Assembly: GCF_000317475.1 (NCBI RefSeq)
Contig: NC_019729.1
Location: 4,354,501-4,418,500, forward strand
Direction of reading: 5' to 3'
Source: Oscillatoria nigro-viridis PCC 7112
Lineage (GTDB): Bacteria; Cyanobacteriota; Cyanobacteriia; Cyanobacteriales; Microcoleaceae
Length of the DNA stretch: 64,000 nt
The stretch's first letter is position 1; every line of letters begins with the position of its first letter. Both the position numbers and the translations under genes were made by a program. Positions 1-9,058 of the stretch are shown here, piece after piece. The notes beneath the pieces were generated by a model. That model saw nothing but the letters and a program-made list of their open reading frames with translations, did no database searches and was not told the origin of the DNA.

Positions 1-1480
1 TTCCTTCTTCAAAAGAAATCAATACTCCGTTGCGGCGGGCGACAATTTCTCCGCTGAGGGGGCGATAATCCAGGAAGCTGTGATTCATAATTCCAGCGCC
101 GCGAGTCAAGCGCATAAACTCGCCTCGGAACCCGATCAAACCGCGGGCGGGAACTGAAAATTCTACTTGCGTGCGGCCGGTGCTGCTGACGTGCATATCT
201 TGCATTTCTGCTTTGCGCTGACCGAGGCGTTCGATGCAGCCGCCGACTGCTTCTTCGGGTACGTCTAATACCAAACATTCATAGGGTTCGCACGGAGTAC
301 CGCCGACTTCGCGGTAGATTACTTGCGGCTGGGATACTTGGAATTCGTATCCTTCGCGGCGCATATTTTCGATCAGGATGCCGAGGTGAAGTTCGCCGCG
401 ACCTGATACGAGGAATTTGTCGGGAGAGTCGGTTTCTTCGACGCGCAAGGCGACGTTTGTTTCGAGTTCTCGCATCAGTCGATCGCGAATTTGCCGAGAT
501 GTCACCAAACTTCCTTCTTGACCGCAGAACGGCGAATCGTTCACCGAGAAAGTCATCTGCAAAGTCGGTTCGTCTACCTTGATTAAAGGCAGCGCTTGCG
601 GGTCGTTCGGACAAGTAATTGTCTCGCCAATATACGCATCAGCAAAACCGGCAACCGCGACAATATTACCAGCCGAAGATTCTTGGATATCAATCCGTTT
701 CAGCCCTTCAAAGCCCATCAATTTGCTGATTTTTGATTTGACAAGCGCGCCGCTTTCTGTGATTAAGACTGCTTGTTGGCCGACTCTAATTGTGCCGTTG
801 TGGATGCGGCCGATGACAATGCGACCCACGTATTCGGAATAATCCAAGGTGGTAACTTGCAGTTGCAGCGGTTTGTTGGGGTCGCCTACGGGGGGCGGTA
901 CGTGGTCTAGGATTTCTTCAAACAGCGGTTTCATGTCCACTGCTTCCTCGTCCAAAGTTTTTTTAGCAGTACCGTTGAGTCCGGAACCGAAAAGATAGGG
1001 GAATTCGCATTGATCGTCGTCGGCGCCGAGTTCTAAGAACAAGTCTAAAACTTTGTCAATAGCTTTGTGGGGGTCTGCTTGGGGTCGATCGATCTTATTC
1101 ACAAAGACGATCGGGCGCAGTCCTTTTTCTAGGGCTTTTTTGAGCACGAAGCGGGTTTGCGGCATCGGCCCTTCGTTGGCGTCTACGATCAGGAGACAGC
1201 CGTCAACCATGCCGAGAACTCGTTCTACTTCGCCCCCAAAGTCCGCGTGTCCGGGGGTATCGACGATGTTGATCAGGGTTTCTCCGTACCTGACAGCGGT
1301 ATTTTTGGACAGGATGGTAATGCCGCGCTCGCGCTCGATATCGTTGGAGTCCATGACGCAATCTGGGATTTCTTCCCCTTCGCGGAAGATTCCGGACTGT
1401 CTGAGGAGGGCGTCTACAAGGGTGGTTTTGCCGTGATCTACGTGAGCTATGATGGCGACGTTGCGAATGGGAAGACTCAT
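1..1480 (-). CDS. typA: Ribosome-associated GTPase TypA/BipA (3' end outside window)
   Basis: Translational GTPase of the EF-G superfamily that binds the 70S ribosome and affects assembly and stress adaptation. The reverse strand from the ATG at 1480 reads 493 codons without a stop. G1 AHVDHGKTT is at residues 12-20, followed by the switch sequence [13 protein letters not shown]3 DTPGH and G4 NKID. Beyond the G domain come the EF-Tu-like barrel and the EF-G III/V-like segment ([32 protein letters not shown]), which separates TypA from LepA and EF-G. About 100 C-terminal residues should lie left of the window. It stands alone and is divergent from the TPR gene to its right. No frame damage seen. 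Confidence 0.96.
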   Translation of the reverse strand, partial: MSLPIRNVAIIAHVDHGKTTLVDALLRQSGIFREGEEIPDCVMDSNDIERERGITILSKNTAVRYGETLINIVDTPGHADFGGEVERVLGMVDGCLLIVDANEGPMPQTRFVLKKALEKGLRPIVFVNKIDRPQADPHKAIDKVLDLFLELGADDDQCEFPYLFGSGLNGTAKKTLDEEAVDMKPLFEEILDHVPPPVGDPNKPLQLQVTTLDYSEYVGRIVIGRIHNGTIRVGQQAVLITESGALVKSKISKLMGFEGLKRIDIQESSAGNIVAVAGFADAYIGETITCPNDPQALPLIKVDEPTLQMTFSVNDSPFCGQEGSLVTSRQIRDRLMRELETNVALRVEETDSPDKFLVSGRGELHLGILIENMRREGYEFQVSQPQVIYREVGGTPCEPYECLVLDVPEEAVGGCIERLGQRKAEMQDMHVSSTGRTQVEFSVPARGLIGFRGEFMRLTRGAGIMNHSFLDYRPLSGEIVARRNGVLISFEEG

Positions 1481-1597
1481 AATGCGTCTGGGACGTTAAA
1501 CGGATTTAACTAAAGATTTCTTAATAATTGTAGCGCATGAAGTCAAGGGGCGATCGGGCGCGGCTTTAAGATTGGCATCTTGCCCGACTTACTGACT

Positions 1598-1625
1598 TTG
1601 ACATTTGGTCGAGCTTAGGTATAAT
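1598..1625 (+). promoter_or_regulatory. Sigma-70-type promoter for the TPR gene
   Basis: A perfect TTGACA (1598-1603) and a perfect TATAAT (1620-1625) are separated by 16 bp, directed at the TPR gene that starts at 1750. This predicts a 5' leader of about 115 nt, which contains a short GC-rich hairpin (GCGG/CCGC around 1650). Both hexamers are seen directly; activity is inferred. Confidence 0.6.
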
Positions 1626-1749
1626 AAATACCAGTGTATGCCAATGGCGGCGGAGGCCGCTCGGCATCGCCATAGAGCTTACACGCTGATATATAGAGCA
1701 TTTAACTTGAGCTGAGCAGGGTCTTTCTATTGTGTAGGAGTTAAATAAA

Positions 1750-3843
1750 GTGGTAACAATTATCACCAGGGCTAACGAGTCGCTGTTTCAACAAGGCCAA
1801 ATCACCTATCAAGGCCGATCTTTAGATGAAATAGTAGCGTTGTTTCCTAATTTCCTCGATCTAACTCTTGACTCTATAGAAGATGTAATAGGTATTTATT
1901 TCAAAAAAGAGGACAATATTCGGAAAGCTAAACAACTCAGAGTGAGTTCGCTTGATAAAACAGCGACGCAAATAATCATTCGGTTTTCTATTGTATCGGA
2001 TCTAAATATTTCCTCGGGGGATTTTTACCAACGTCTCCGGGGACAAATGATCGGGGAAGGAGCGATCGAAAAAGGTGCTTATTTACCTTTCTGCTGTGTG
2101 CTAGATAGCGAACAAATGAGAGCTGTAATGAAACTACCAAACCCCGGGAATTTAACTATAAAAAATGAAATTAACTTGTTGAAAACTCGAAGTGATTGGG
2201 GGAGTATATATAACAAGTTACCCCCCCTAGATGGTCTCAATCAGCACCCGCTATGGACAGATGCCGAAATCTTGAGCGAAGTCGGATTTGCCTGTGGGAA
2301 GCTAGCCGAGGTTTCGGTAGAAGATATTCCTAGAAAAGATCCAGAAAAAACTGAATTTTTAAATTGCAAGAGTAAGTATCGCCGTGAAGCGGAAATGTTG
2401 CGCCAGCGGTGTGTCGAATTAATGCCGAATAATCCTACTTATTTAGCAAATTTAGCATATTTACACTATCAGAATGCGATGGAACTAAAAACACCTAGAA
2501 ATAGGCGTGATGGAAAACTTCGACAAGAGGCAGAGCGAGCGATCGAATACTACGATATGGCAATTTCTTTAGCTCCTAATCGCATCAAAGACCACTACCG
2601 AAAGGGGTATTTACTTGCAGAAGTCCTACCTAACACCTATTGGAAAGAGCGAAATTTAGAACTTGCAAAACAAAAACGTCTAGAAGGAATTGAGTCTTTC
2701 GAGAAAGCTCTCCAAATTTGGGAATCACTAGATCCTAGCAATCCACAGCAAAACCGAGAGCGCAGCCGTTGTCGCAAAGAATATATCAAGTCGCTATACA
2801 GCATCGGATCTACCTACTATCAAATGATTGTCAATGAGTGGGATCGAGCAGTTTTTGCATTGAGATTGCGTCACAATATTCGTGAGGAAGATTGTATTAC
2901 TTACGTTCCCAAAGATTTAGAAAATGCCAACAATGCGTGGCGATATTTCTATAAGTGTTGGGAATATGACAGGCCGGAGGGTGAATCTCCCACAACTACA
3001 ATAAATGGTGTCTGTGAGGGTGTTGATAAGTTGTATTCTCTCGGGAAAACGGCATTTGTTCAATACTGGATTTTGAGCGGTTACGGTCAGTCAGACAAAC
3101 CAGAAGCTATTGATTATCGCGACCACGCGGAAAAGTATTTAGTTCAGTCGCTCAACTTGCCTCGTTCTCAGGAAAAGCCAAGGCAAAAAAAAGATTATAT
3201 CGCTGAAAGGCTGGCAAGACTTTACATCACCAAAGAAGAGTATGCAAAGGCTATTCAAATTATTGAAAAGTACCGAAATAGAAAATTAGACTCCTATGTA
3301 ATTCATACTTTATCTCTGGCATTAATATTATCAGGTAGAGCGGAGCAAGCAGAAAAAGAATTACAAGAAGCGCTAAAGGACAAAGGAAATGTAGATCAAA
3401 CAACTTCTAAGTTTTTAATGGGTTGCTCTTTTTTGGCAGCGGGTAAATTAGACTTGGCCAATCAAGTATTTCAGGAACTAAAACAGGAAAAACAAAAAGA
3501 TATATTTCTGATTGGAGAAGCATTTGCTGTGGCGAAGTTGAACAGAACAGCAGATGCGATCGAGTGTCTGAGGCAAGCTAATGAAATGAATCCTTGGCGG
3601 CTCTCTGTAGGTAAAATTTTGGAGCAGTTGTCAAAGGGAAAGGTTCGCGCCGTGAAACCCTCTAGATCGCAAAGGGCATTAGATTTGGAAAGCTGTAGGG
3701 ACGTAGATGTGTACGATCGTCGCGAGGGCGAGAGATTCGAGGACTATCAAGCGTATAGAGCGGCAAGGGAGGCTGTTTTCGGCTACGATGCCGACGATAC
3801 AGACGAGACTTTTGAAGAGTATTTGGATACTCATGGATATTAG
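1750..3843 (+). CDS. Large tetratricopeptide-repeat protein of unknown function
   Basis: A 697-residue soluble-looking protein without signal peptide or membrane segment. The N-terminal ~190 residues are not recognised. Helical TPR-like pairs are visible at about residues 205-300 (CVELMPNNPTYLANLAYLHY; AISLAPNRIKDHYRKGYLL) and again at 480-640 (VIHTLSLALILSGRAEQAEK; AIECLRQANEMNPW). The C-terminal ~60 residues are rich in Asp, Glu, Arg and Tyr (DVYDRREGERFEDYQAYRAA). The GTG start at 1750 follows TAGGAG with good spacing, and a strong promoter lies upstream. TPR proteins scaffold protein complexes; the partner here is unknown. The two small regulator-like ORFs downstream on the same strand may be co-transcribed. 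Confidence 0.75.
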   Translation: MVTIITRANESLFQQGQITYQGRSLDEIVALFPNFLDLTLDSIEDVIGIYFKKEDNIRKAKQLRVSSLDKTATQIIIRFSIVSDLNISSGDFYQRLRGQMIGEGAIEKGAYLPFCCVLDSEQMRAVMKLPNPGNLTIKNEINLLKTRSDWGSIYNKLPPLDGLNQHPLWTDAEILSEVGFACGKLAEVSVEDIPRKDPEKTEFLNCKSKYRREAEMLRQRCVELMPNNPTYLANLAYLHYQNAMELKTPRNRRDGKLRQEAERAIEYYDMAISLAPNRIKDHYRKGYLLAEVLPNTYWKERNLELAKQKRLEGIESFEKALQIWESLDPSNPQQNRERSRCRKEYIKSLYSIGSTYYQMIVNEWDRAVFALRLRHNIREEDCITYVPKDLENANNAWRYFYKCWEYDRPEGESPTTTINGVCEGVDKLYSLGKTAFVQYWILSGYGQSDKPEAIDYRDHAEKYLVQSLNLPRSQEKPRQKKDYIAERLARLYITKEEYAKAIQIIEKYRNRKLDSYVIHTLSLALILSGRAEQAEKELQEALKDKGNVDQTTSKFLMGCSFLAAGKLDLANQVFQELKQEKQKDIFLIGEAFAVAKLNRTADAIECLRQANEMNPWRLSVGKILEQLSKGKVRAVKPSRSQRALDLESCRDVDVYDRREGERFEDYQAYRAAREAVFGYDADDTDETFEEYLDTHGY

Positions 3844-3950
3844 TAGATTCAATCTCCTTAGCTCCGTCAAGGCTTGTAGTCCTTAGAATCAAAGAGCCCA
3901 ATTTTTCTGCTGGCTACCTCACAGAGATACTTGAGGAGGAAGAAGGAGAT

Positions 3951-4214
3951 TTGGAATTAGGAATCATGCGAAAAGCACTTCGAGATGTATTTGAGGCTCT
4001 TGGCGAACCAAATATGTCTGCTGAAGAGGCCTCATTGCATCTGGAAAAATTAGATGTTTTGTTGTCGCAGAATGGAAGCGCCACAATTTATGCTTTAGCA
4101 AGTTGGCTGAATGCTCTGGGATTGAAGTTAACTGTTGCGGTTGATGAAGGGGATAAAGGGGAAGAGAAAGATTCTGTTAGTGCTGCTGAATTGGCGGAAG
4201 TTGGTAATATTTGA
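3951..4214 (+). CDS. Antitoxin/HTH-like small protein, N-terminus apparently missing
   Basis: An 87-residue reading from TTG 3951. Its core (MRKALRDVFEALG, then LSQNGSATIYALASWLNALGLKLTV) resembles the C-terminal part of the small HigA-like 'putative addiction module antidote' proteins, where the GLKLTV strand ends the HTH domain. The frame is open well upstream (to about 3816), and residues encoded at about 3891-3950 (IKEPNFSAGYLTEILEEEEG) look like the usual N-terminal part of this family. No ATG, GTG or TTG exists in that extension, so the gene has either lost its start or carries an undetected frameshift. An acidic tail follows. No cognate toxin gene is visible beside it. Family assignment is from memory of the pattern. 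Confidence 0.45.
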   Translation: MELGIMRKALRDVFEALGEPNMSAEEASLHLEKLDVLLSQNGSATIYALASWLNALGLKLTVAVDEGDKGEEKDSVSAAELAEVGNI

Positions 4215-4250
4215 TTTGGGGCGATCGAGCTTTAAGCTATTAATTAGACC

Positions 4251-4433
4251 TTGACGGCCCTCGAATGCCGATCGCTGAAGGAAGTAGCCGATCGCTCTGG
4301 AGTATCCTACAATACTGTTAAAAGTTATGCCCGATCGCCCGGTACGGCAATGGCTGACATCGGTGCTCTGCTGAAATTGGCCGGGACGTTTGATGTGTCG
4401 ATCGAAGAATTGTTGGATTTTGTCAATTTGTAA
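4251..4433 (+). CDS. Small Cro/XRE-like helix-turn-helix protein
   Basis: A 60-residue ORF with a compact HTH: SLKEVADRSGVSYNTVKSYA is the expected helix-turn-recognition-helix, followed by GTAMADIGALLKLAGTFDVS and ending in SIEELLDFVNL, the typical Cro/C1 tail in which the last helix closes the five-helix fold. The only start in the short open frame is TTG 4251 and an in-frame TAG lies two codons upstream, so the first helix may be short. It follows the antitoxin-like ORF after 36 bp. A transcriptional or antitoxin role is likely; the target is unknown. Confidence 0.5.
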   Translation: MTALECRSLKEVADRSGVSYNTVKSYARSPGTAMADIGALLKLAGTFDVSIEELLDFVNL

Positions 4434-4658
4434 CAAATTACACTTAAAATAAACCAGCGCCTCCAGCGCCAACCAGTTCGACCTCGCAAGGACGATCGAC
4501 TGTGGGCCCAAGCAACAGATGCGAGAGTTGGCGGATGGGACGGGGCGAAGTCAGAAAGAGATGATATATTCTCAGCGGCAATTGTAGCTGTTCGATCGCC
4601 CATATCGGTCTACAATTTTTAACGTTGAGCCTTATTGAAGTGCAGGAGTGGAGCTGGC

Positions 4659-5495
4659 TTGGATAACGCTAGTCTGTCAAGAAAACCCCCGCAAGCCTCG
4701 GAGCTTGTCGCCGACGAAATTCCAGAAGCAGTGCGAGACCATCCATACCCAGAAGCAGGCCAGAGTCAGTCCAAAAAAAAAGGGCTGATTTGGAAACTGC
4801 TAGGCTTGGCTGCCTTAGCCTGTGGGGTCAGCATCTGGCTGCACCTCAACTTTAACTTGTTCTCAGCCACCAGTCAGGCAGAACAAACTCAACAAAACCC
4901 AGCATCGGTGAGTTCCGCGTCTCCCTCGGTTGCCAGTCCAGCTACCAACCCAAAAGCCGGCACCGCCCCCGCAACCCCAGACAACCTGCTAGGACACTTG
5001 CCGTACCCAGAAGCACCAGCCAAGGACTTGGTAGGCGTCACCCCCGACGGTAGTGTCAAACTCCGCACCTCAGCAGCAGCAAAATATCAGGAAATGGCCA
5101 ACGCCGCAGCGGCTTCAGGCATCTACTTCGCTCCCATATCCGGCTTTCGCTCTCTCGAAGACCAACAGCACGTATTTTTTGACGTGAAAGCCGAACGCAG
5201 GCAAAACGCCAGCAAGCGAGCCGAAGTCAGTGCCCCTCCAGGTTATAGCGAACACCACACCGGTTACGCGATCGACATCGGCGACGGCAGCGCCCCGGAT
5301 ACCAACCTCAGTCCCAGTTTTGAAAATACCCAAGCATTCAAGTGGTTAGAAGCTAACGCCGTAGCCTTCAGCTTTGAAATGTCCTTCCCCAAAAACAATC
5401 GCCAAGGCGTCAGTTACGAGCCTTGGCACTGGCGGTTTGTGGGCGACAAGCAAAGCCTCGAAACTTTCTACAAAGCTCATTCCATGAATAAGTAG
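4659..5495 (+). CDS. Membrane-anchored D-alanyl-D-alanine carboxypeptidase, VanY family
   Basis: Zinc peptidase predicted to trim the terminal D-Ala from peptidoglycan stem peptides in the periplasm. From the chosen start it has 278 residues: a charged cytoplasmic head, one membrane anchor at about 42-64 (LIWKLLGLAALACGVSIWLH), a Ser/Pro/Ala-rich linker, then the peptidase domain with GFRSLEDQQHVFF, the zinc-binding SEHHTGYAIDIGDG (S-x-H-x-x-G-x-A-x-D pattern) at about 197, and EPWHWRF at about 254 giving the last His ligand. TTG 4659 is preferred because AGGAG sits 10 bp before it; an in-frame TTG at 4635 is the alternative. The upstream gene is not obviously linked. Confidence 0.85.
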   Translation: MDNASLSRKPPQASELVADEIPEAVRDHPYPEAGQSQSKKKGLIWKLLGLAALACGVSIWLHLNFNLFSATSQAEQTQQNPASVSSASPSVASPATNPKAGTAPATPDNLLGHLPYPEAPAKDLVGVTPDGSVKLRTSAAAKYQEMANAAAASGIYFAPISGFRSLEDQQHVFFDVKAERRQNASKRAEVSAPPGYSEHHTGYAIDIGDGSAPDTNLSPSFENTQAFKWLEANAVAFSFEMSFPKNNRQGVSYEPWHWRFVGDKQSLETFYKAHSMNK

Positions 5496-5497
5496 AA

Positions 5498-5537
5498 GTC
5501 AGTTGACAGTTGACAGTTGACAGTTGTCAGTTGTCAG
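5498..5537. repeat. Heptameric tandem repeat (AGTTGAC family)
   Basis: About five consecutive heptamers of AGTTGAC, drifting to AGTTGTC, lie directly after the VanY stop. This matches the short tandemly repeated (STRR) class common between cyanobacterial genes. Related heptamers recur inside the inserted element at 51399-51521. Confidence 0.8.
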
Positions 5538-5571
5538 AAGGAAGGCACTACACGGATAGAAGGATAATAGA

Positions 5572-5632
5572 CTCTCCCACTCTCCCACTCTCCCATTCCC
5601 TCGCTCCTCCACTCCCCCACTCCCCCCCACTC
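5572..5632. repeat. Pyrimidine-rich simple repeat (CTCCCA units)
   Basis: A C/T-only tract built from CTCTCCCA and CTCCCCCA units runs almost up to the coaD start. It leaves little room for a conventional ribosome-binding site before coaD. Confidence 0.7.
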
Positions 5633-5647
5633 GGTTGAGCCAAACTC

Positions 5648-6226
5648 GTGATTGCAATCTATCCAGGCAGCTTTGACCCCATTACCTTCGGTCACGCAGA
5701 CATTATCGAGCGGGGATCTAAACTGTTCGATCGGGTAATTGTTACCGTAGTCAAAAACCCCAGCAAAACCCCTCTGTTCACCGTAGAGGAACGGCTCGAG
5801 CAGATCCGGCGCTCTACCCAACACTTGCCAAACGTAGAAGTAGACAGTTTTGAGGGTTTGACAGTAAACTATGCTAAGATTCGACAAGCCAAAGTGCTGC
5901 TGCGGGGGCTCCGGGTACTAACAGATTTTGAAATGGAACTCCAGATGGCCCACACCAATAAAACCCTTCTGGGCGAAATTGAAACAGTTTTTTTGGCAAC
6001 TTCTAACGAGTACAGCTTTTTAAGTAGTAGTGTAGTTAAAGAAATAGCCAAGTTTGGTGGCTCCGTAGATCATCTTGTTCCGAAACACGTCGCCCTAGAT
6101 ATTTACAAATGTTACGCCAGCAGGAACCAACTCGCATCGAACCCGACAGTACCGGCCTCCGCACTGAGAACGAACCACCTCAGAACACAGCCGCCTTCGG
6201 AGATCCCACCCGAACCGCAGGAGTAG
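5648..6226 (+). CDS. coaD: Phosphopantetheine adenylyltransferase
   Basis: Catalyses the penultimate step of coenzyme A synthesis, 4'-phosphopantetheine plus ATP to dephospho-CoA. It has the nucleotidyltransferase signature [13 protein letters not shown] at residues 7-19 (TFGH is the T/HxGH motif), [16 protein letters not shown], the RGLR segment and the C-terminal [13 protein letters not shown] motif. The start is GTG 5648, because the first strand [10 protein letters not shown] begins at residue 2. Bacterial CoaD is about 160 residues; this one has 192, the last ~35 being a low-complexity Pro/Thr/Ser tail. That tail is read through the same DNA as the start of the next gene, so it may be a by-product of the overlap. 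Confidence 0.95.
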   Translation: MIAIYPGSFDPITFGHADIIERGSKLFDRVIVTVVKNPSKTPLFTVEERLEQIRRSTQHLPNVEVDSFEGLTVNYAKIRQAKVLLRGLRVLTDFEMELQMAHTNKTLLGEIETVFLATSNEYSFLSSSVVKEIAKFGGSVDHLVPKHVALDIYKCYASRNQLASNPTVPASALRTNHLRTQPPSEIPPEPQE

Positions 6227-6795
6227 ACATCCAGCGGGAATTGAACAGGCTTGAGGAAATTGTTCTCGACAGCCCGCGAATTCCTATGACCAGACGCACT
6301 CTGGTGGATGAAGAACAGTTGCTCGATCAGTTAGACTTGGTGAGGCTAAATTTGCCGATCGCCTTTCAGGAAGCCGAGACGATCATCCGGCACAAGGACG
6401 ACTTGCTTCAAGAGGCGGAACTTTACGCTCAGGAAGTGATAGAAGCAGCAGAACAGCGAGCCGCAGAACTTTTAAATGATATGGGCCTGCTCCAGCAGGC
6501 GAAGATAGAAGCAGATCAGTTGCGACAGCAAGTTTTGCTCGACTGCGAGGCAATTCAGCAGGCGACGCTGGCGGAAGTCGAACAAATTCGCTACCAGGCT
6601 CAAGAGGAATTGGAAGAGATGAGAGTCAGGGCGATGGCTGAATGCGAGGAAATTCAAAACGGAGCCGACGATTATGCTGACCAAGTGCTCGATAATATCG
6701 AGCAGAAGCTCAGCGATATGCTGCGCGTGATCCGCAACGGGCGCGATCGGTTAGATAGTGTTTCTGCGTCGCACATCCATCACAGCAACGGTTAG
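6109..6795 (+). CDS. Coiled-coil DivIVA-like protein
   Basis: A 228-residue protein with a disordered N-terminus (about 1-45), a segment with [20 protein letters not shown] and [20 protein letters not shown], then a long charged coiled coil (about 95-215) rich in Ala, Glu and Gln. This resembles cyanobacterial DivIVA-like or ATP-synthase-b-like proteins; exact function unknown. The ATG at 6109 lies 118 bp inside coaD in another frame, an unusually long same-strand overlap. The conserved-looking part begins only around residue 40, so a later start near 6220-6290 would remove most of the overlap. Translational coupling to coaD is likely, and a terminator follows. Confidence 0.7.
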   Translation: MLRQQEPTRIEPDSTGLRTENEPPQNTAAFGDPTRTAGVDIQRELNRLEEIVLDSPRIPMTRRTLVDEEQLLDQLDLVRLNLPIAFQEAETIIRHKDDLLQEAELYAQEVIEAAEQRAAELLNDMGLLQQAKIEADQLRQQVLLDCEAIQQATLAEVEQIRYQAQEELEEMRVRAMAECEEIQNGADDYADQVLDNIEQKLSDMLRVIRNGRDRLDSVSASHIHHSNG

Positions 6796-6826
6796 CCAAC
6801 AGTTAACTCATTGCTTGAACCTTGAT

Positions 6827-6859
6827 AAAAATCTACCTAAATTAGGTAGATTTTTTTTT
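6827..6859 (+). terminator. Rho-independent terminator after the coaD unit
   Basis: A 12-bp stem, AAAAATCTACCT (6827-6838) with AGGTAGATTTTT (6844-6855), has a 5-nt loop and ends in a run of nine T. It sits 31 bp past the coiled-coil gene. Confidence 0.85.
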
Positions 6860-7034
6860 GAGGAATAGTCTCTATAGTCTTTATGCCTCAATCCCAGCAC
6901 TCGGTGACTTATTTTTGCCGACATAAGTTTTGTGAAGAGGGAGCAAATATAAAATTTTATGCTAAAGTTTGGTGAAAACTGATCGGACAAAAAATTCCTA
7001 ATTTGATTCAAATTTTTACAATCTAATTTTTACC

Positions 7035-8087
7035 ATGCAAAAAGTTTCTAATCGGTTCGCTGAATTTGATTTGATCCGAGCTTTAGCGATCGTCAGTGTT
7101 GTGATTACTCATGCTGGGTTCTTCACATTTCGCGATCGGAGAATTTTATTTGTGGCGATCGATACATTTCAACTGTTCTGCGTACCTGCATTTTTACTGT
7201 TGAGCGGTTTTTTTCTCACCAACAAACTGGAAAATCAAAATAATCCCGCACTGGTAGTTAAAAAAAGACTGTCAAAAATTCTACCCCCTTATCTGTTTTG
7301 GTCAGTAGCTGTGTACATCTTAAATAATTTGGGAGAAATCGAAAAATTTGATTTACTTTCATTACTCAGAGATATCTTGACGGGTTCAGTGATGCCTCCC
7401 TATTACTTCATCGTTGTGATTGTTCAATGCTACGGCTGGTGGTGGCTTCTCGTGAAATTAAAATTTTTAGAACCCAGAAAAGTTTTGGCTTTGGGCTTAA
7501 CAATTCAAACAATTTTTACAATCTTCTTCTACTTAACCGCTTTCCAATACATATCAATACCTCTACCTTTGATGGAGCGCTGGATTTTCAGTTGGATTTT
7601 GCCATTTTCAACTGGTCTATTTTTGGGCTTTTCCTATGACAGATTTCAACCCGTTCTAGAACGTAGAAAAATACCAATTTTAGGGGCAACGATCCTTGTT
7701 TATCTCGCTAGCATTTGGGAATATTACCTGATAAGTGGAGTTAATTCGGAGGCATGGTTTCTCCGATCGTTTTTTAAACTATCTGCTCAAGGATACGCAA
7801 TTTTGTTCGTATTATCGATCCTCGCATTTTCTAAGAGTATCGCACTTCCCAGTAGAGTATCTGGGTTAGTCAAAATATTGGCTGCTTACTCATTCCCTAT
7901 ATATCTCCTGGATTCGACAGTAGTGAAATATGTGTTGTTAGTGTTTTATAAGTTTATTGACCCGGTAAATCCACTGCTGAAACTCGGCTTTTTAGTTATG
8001 GGGACTTTGTTAGGTTGTTGGGCGATTATTTACCTCTTGGAAAAAGTTTTGCCCAATAATTACAGGCAGTACATTTTGGGAATTTAA
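7035..8087 (+). CDS. Acyltransferase-3 family integral membrane protein
   Basis: A 350-residue polytopic protein of the OafA/YrhL/Acyl_transf_3 family, which moves acyl groups (often acetyl) onto cell-surface or exported glycans. The diagnostic N-terminus is present: FDLIRALAIVSVVITHAGFF, with the catalytic His in the first membrane helix, then FCVPAFLLLSGFFL in helix two. About ten hydrophobic segments follow up to the C-terminus. ATG 7035 is the natural start. It is convergent with the glycosyltransferase at 8102, with 14 bp between stops. The acceptor is unknown; the many surface-glycan genes in the window make polysaccharide O-acylation plausible. Confidence 0.88.
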   Translation: MQKVSNRFAEFDLIRALAIVSVVITHAGFFTFRDRRILFVAIDTFQLFCVPAFLLLSGFFLTNKLENQNNPALVVKKRLSKILPPYLFWSVAVYILNNLGEIEKFDLLSLLRDILTGSVMPPYYFIVVIVQCYGWWWLLVKLKFLEPRKVLALGLTIQTIFTIFFYLTAFQYISIPLPLMERWIFSWILPFSTGLFLGFSYDRFQPVLERRKIPILGATILVYLASIWEYYLISGVNSEAWFLRSFFKLSAQGYAILFVLSILAFSKSIALPSRVSGLVKILAAYSFPIYLLDSTVVKYVLLVFYKFIDPVNPLLKLGFLVMGTLLGCWAIIYLLEKVLPNNYRQYILGI

Positions 8088-8101
8088 TCAAATTTTGTGT
8101 T

Positions 8102-8833
8102 TCAGCGGATGTCTTCATAAAACTGCTTGAGATACCTTGGGGAAACGCCAAAACCCCACAAAAAACCAATCGCAAGATAGATCGCAATAGCTTTAAATTC
8201 ACCCCAATTCGCAACTCGACGATCGCTACTTTCCACTACCCGATTGACTAACTTAAGTCTCCCCCGTCGCACTAACTTCAAACACAAATCTGCTTCCTCC
8301 ATAATTGGCAGCGCAGCATCGAAACCCTCGCCTTCCCAAAAATCGGTACGGCGACAAAAAATAACTTGGTCGCCAAACAGCAGGCGCAATCCTTGGAAAA
8401 ATAAATGAGGTCGAAATAACAGCGGCGCGTAATAAGTTTTCAGGTAATTGTGGAGGGAAAAACCCCATCTTGTTTGCTGCGAACCAGCCATCAGGGAGAT
8501 AAACCCGCCGCCGACAATTTCGGCATCGGACAATGTTTTCTGGATGACTGCTACAATGTCGTCGGGAACTAAAGTATCGGCGTGGAGAAAGCACAGAATT
8601 TCACCGGTGGCGACTTGAGCACCTAAGTTCATTTGCAGGGAACGTCCGGCTGTACTGCTAGAAATAACGCGGATGCCGGCGGAAAGTGCGATCGCCGCTG
8701 TGTCGTCTTGACTGCCGCCGTCTACCACCAACACTTCCCAAGCGGGAGGATTAAGGATGCTGAGTTGGCGGAGGGTGCGTTCCAGACAAGTCGCTTCGTT
8801 GAGGGCTGGGATGATAATAGAAACGCGATCCAT
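8102..8833 (-). CDS. Family 2 glycosyltransferase, TIGR04283 type
   Basis: A 243-residue GT-A enzyme starting MDRVSIIIPALNEATCLERT, with the nucleotide-sugar binding VLVVDGGSQDDT, a CFLHADTLVPDD metal-binding DxD-like segment, then QVIFCRRTDFWEGEGFDAALPIMEEADLCLK, the E-D-hexapeptide-like acceptor region. Layout and length match the TIGR04283 glycosyltransferases, some of which sit in arsenosugar loci, but no arsenic genes are nearby. The last ~35 residues include one hydrophobic stretch (AIAIYLAIGFLWGFGV) that may attach it to the membrane. Product uncertain. Confidence 0.85.
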   Translation of the reverse strand: MDRVSIIIPALNEATCLERTLRQLSILNPPAWEVLVVDGGSQDDTAAIALSAGIRVISSSTAGRSLQMNLGAQVATGEILCFLHADTLVPDDIVAVIQKTLSDAEIVGGGFISLMAGSQQTRWGFSLHNYLKTYYAPLLFRPHLFFQGLRLLFGDQVIFCRRTDFWEGEGFDAALPIMEEADLCLKLVRRGRLKLVNRVVESSDRRVANWGEFKAIAIYLAIGFLWGFGVSPRYLKQFYEDIR

Positions 8834-9058
8834 CTGGTTGAAATTTATGCCAGATCTATTATAATAAAAAACTGTGGCGATTCACAACTAACGATAAAAT
8901 AAAACTTACGCGCGCGGATTCATAAACCCGTTGTCTGCCTGCGAACTTGTAAAGAAACCTCGGTTTTTTCACATAAATTAGGTTGATTGGCGTCCTATAA
9001 AACCAAGAAAACGTGCAATCGCCATCTATTTTTTCCACTAATCAGGACTGAGAAAATC

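Noticed and set aside
5498..5537. CRISPR-like short repeat array
   Set aside because: Units are 7 bp with no spacers, so this is an STRR-type tandem repeat.
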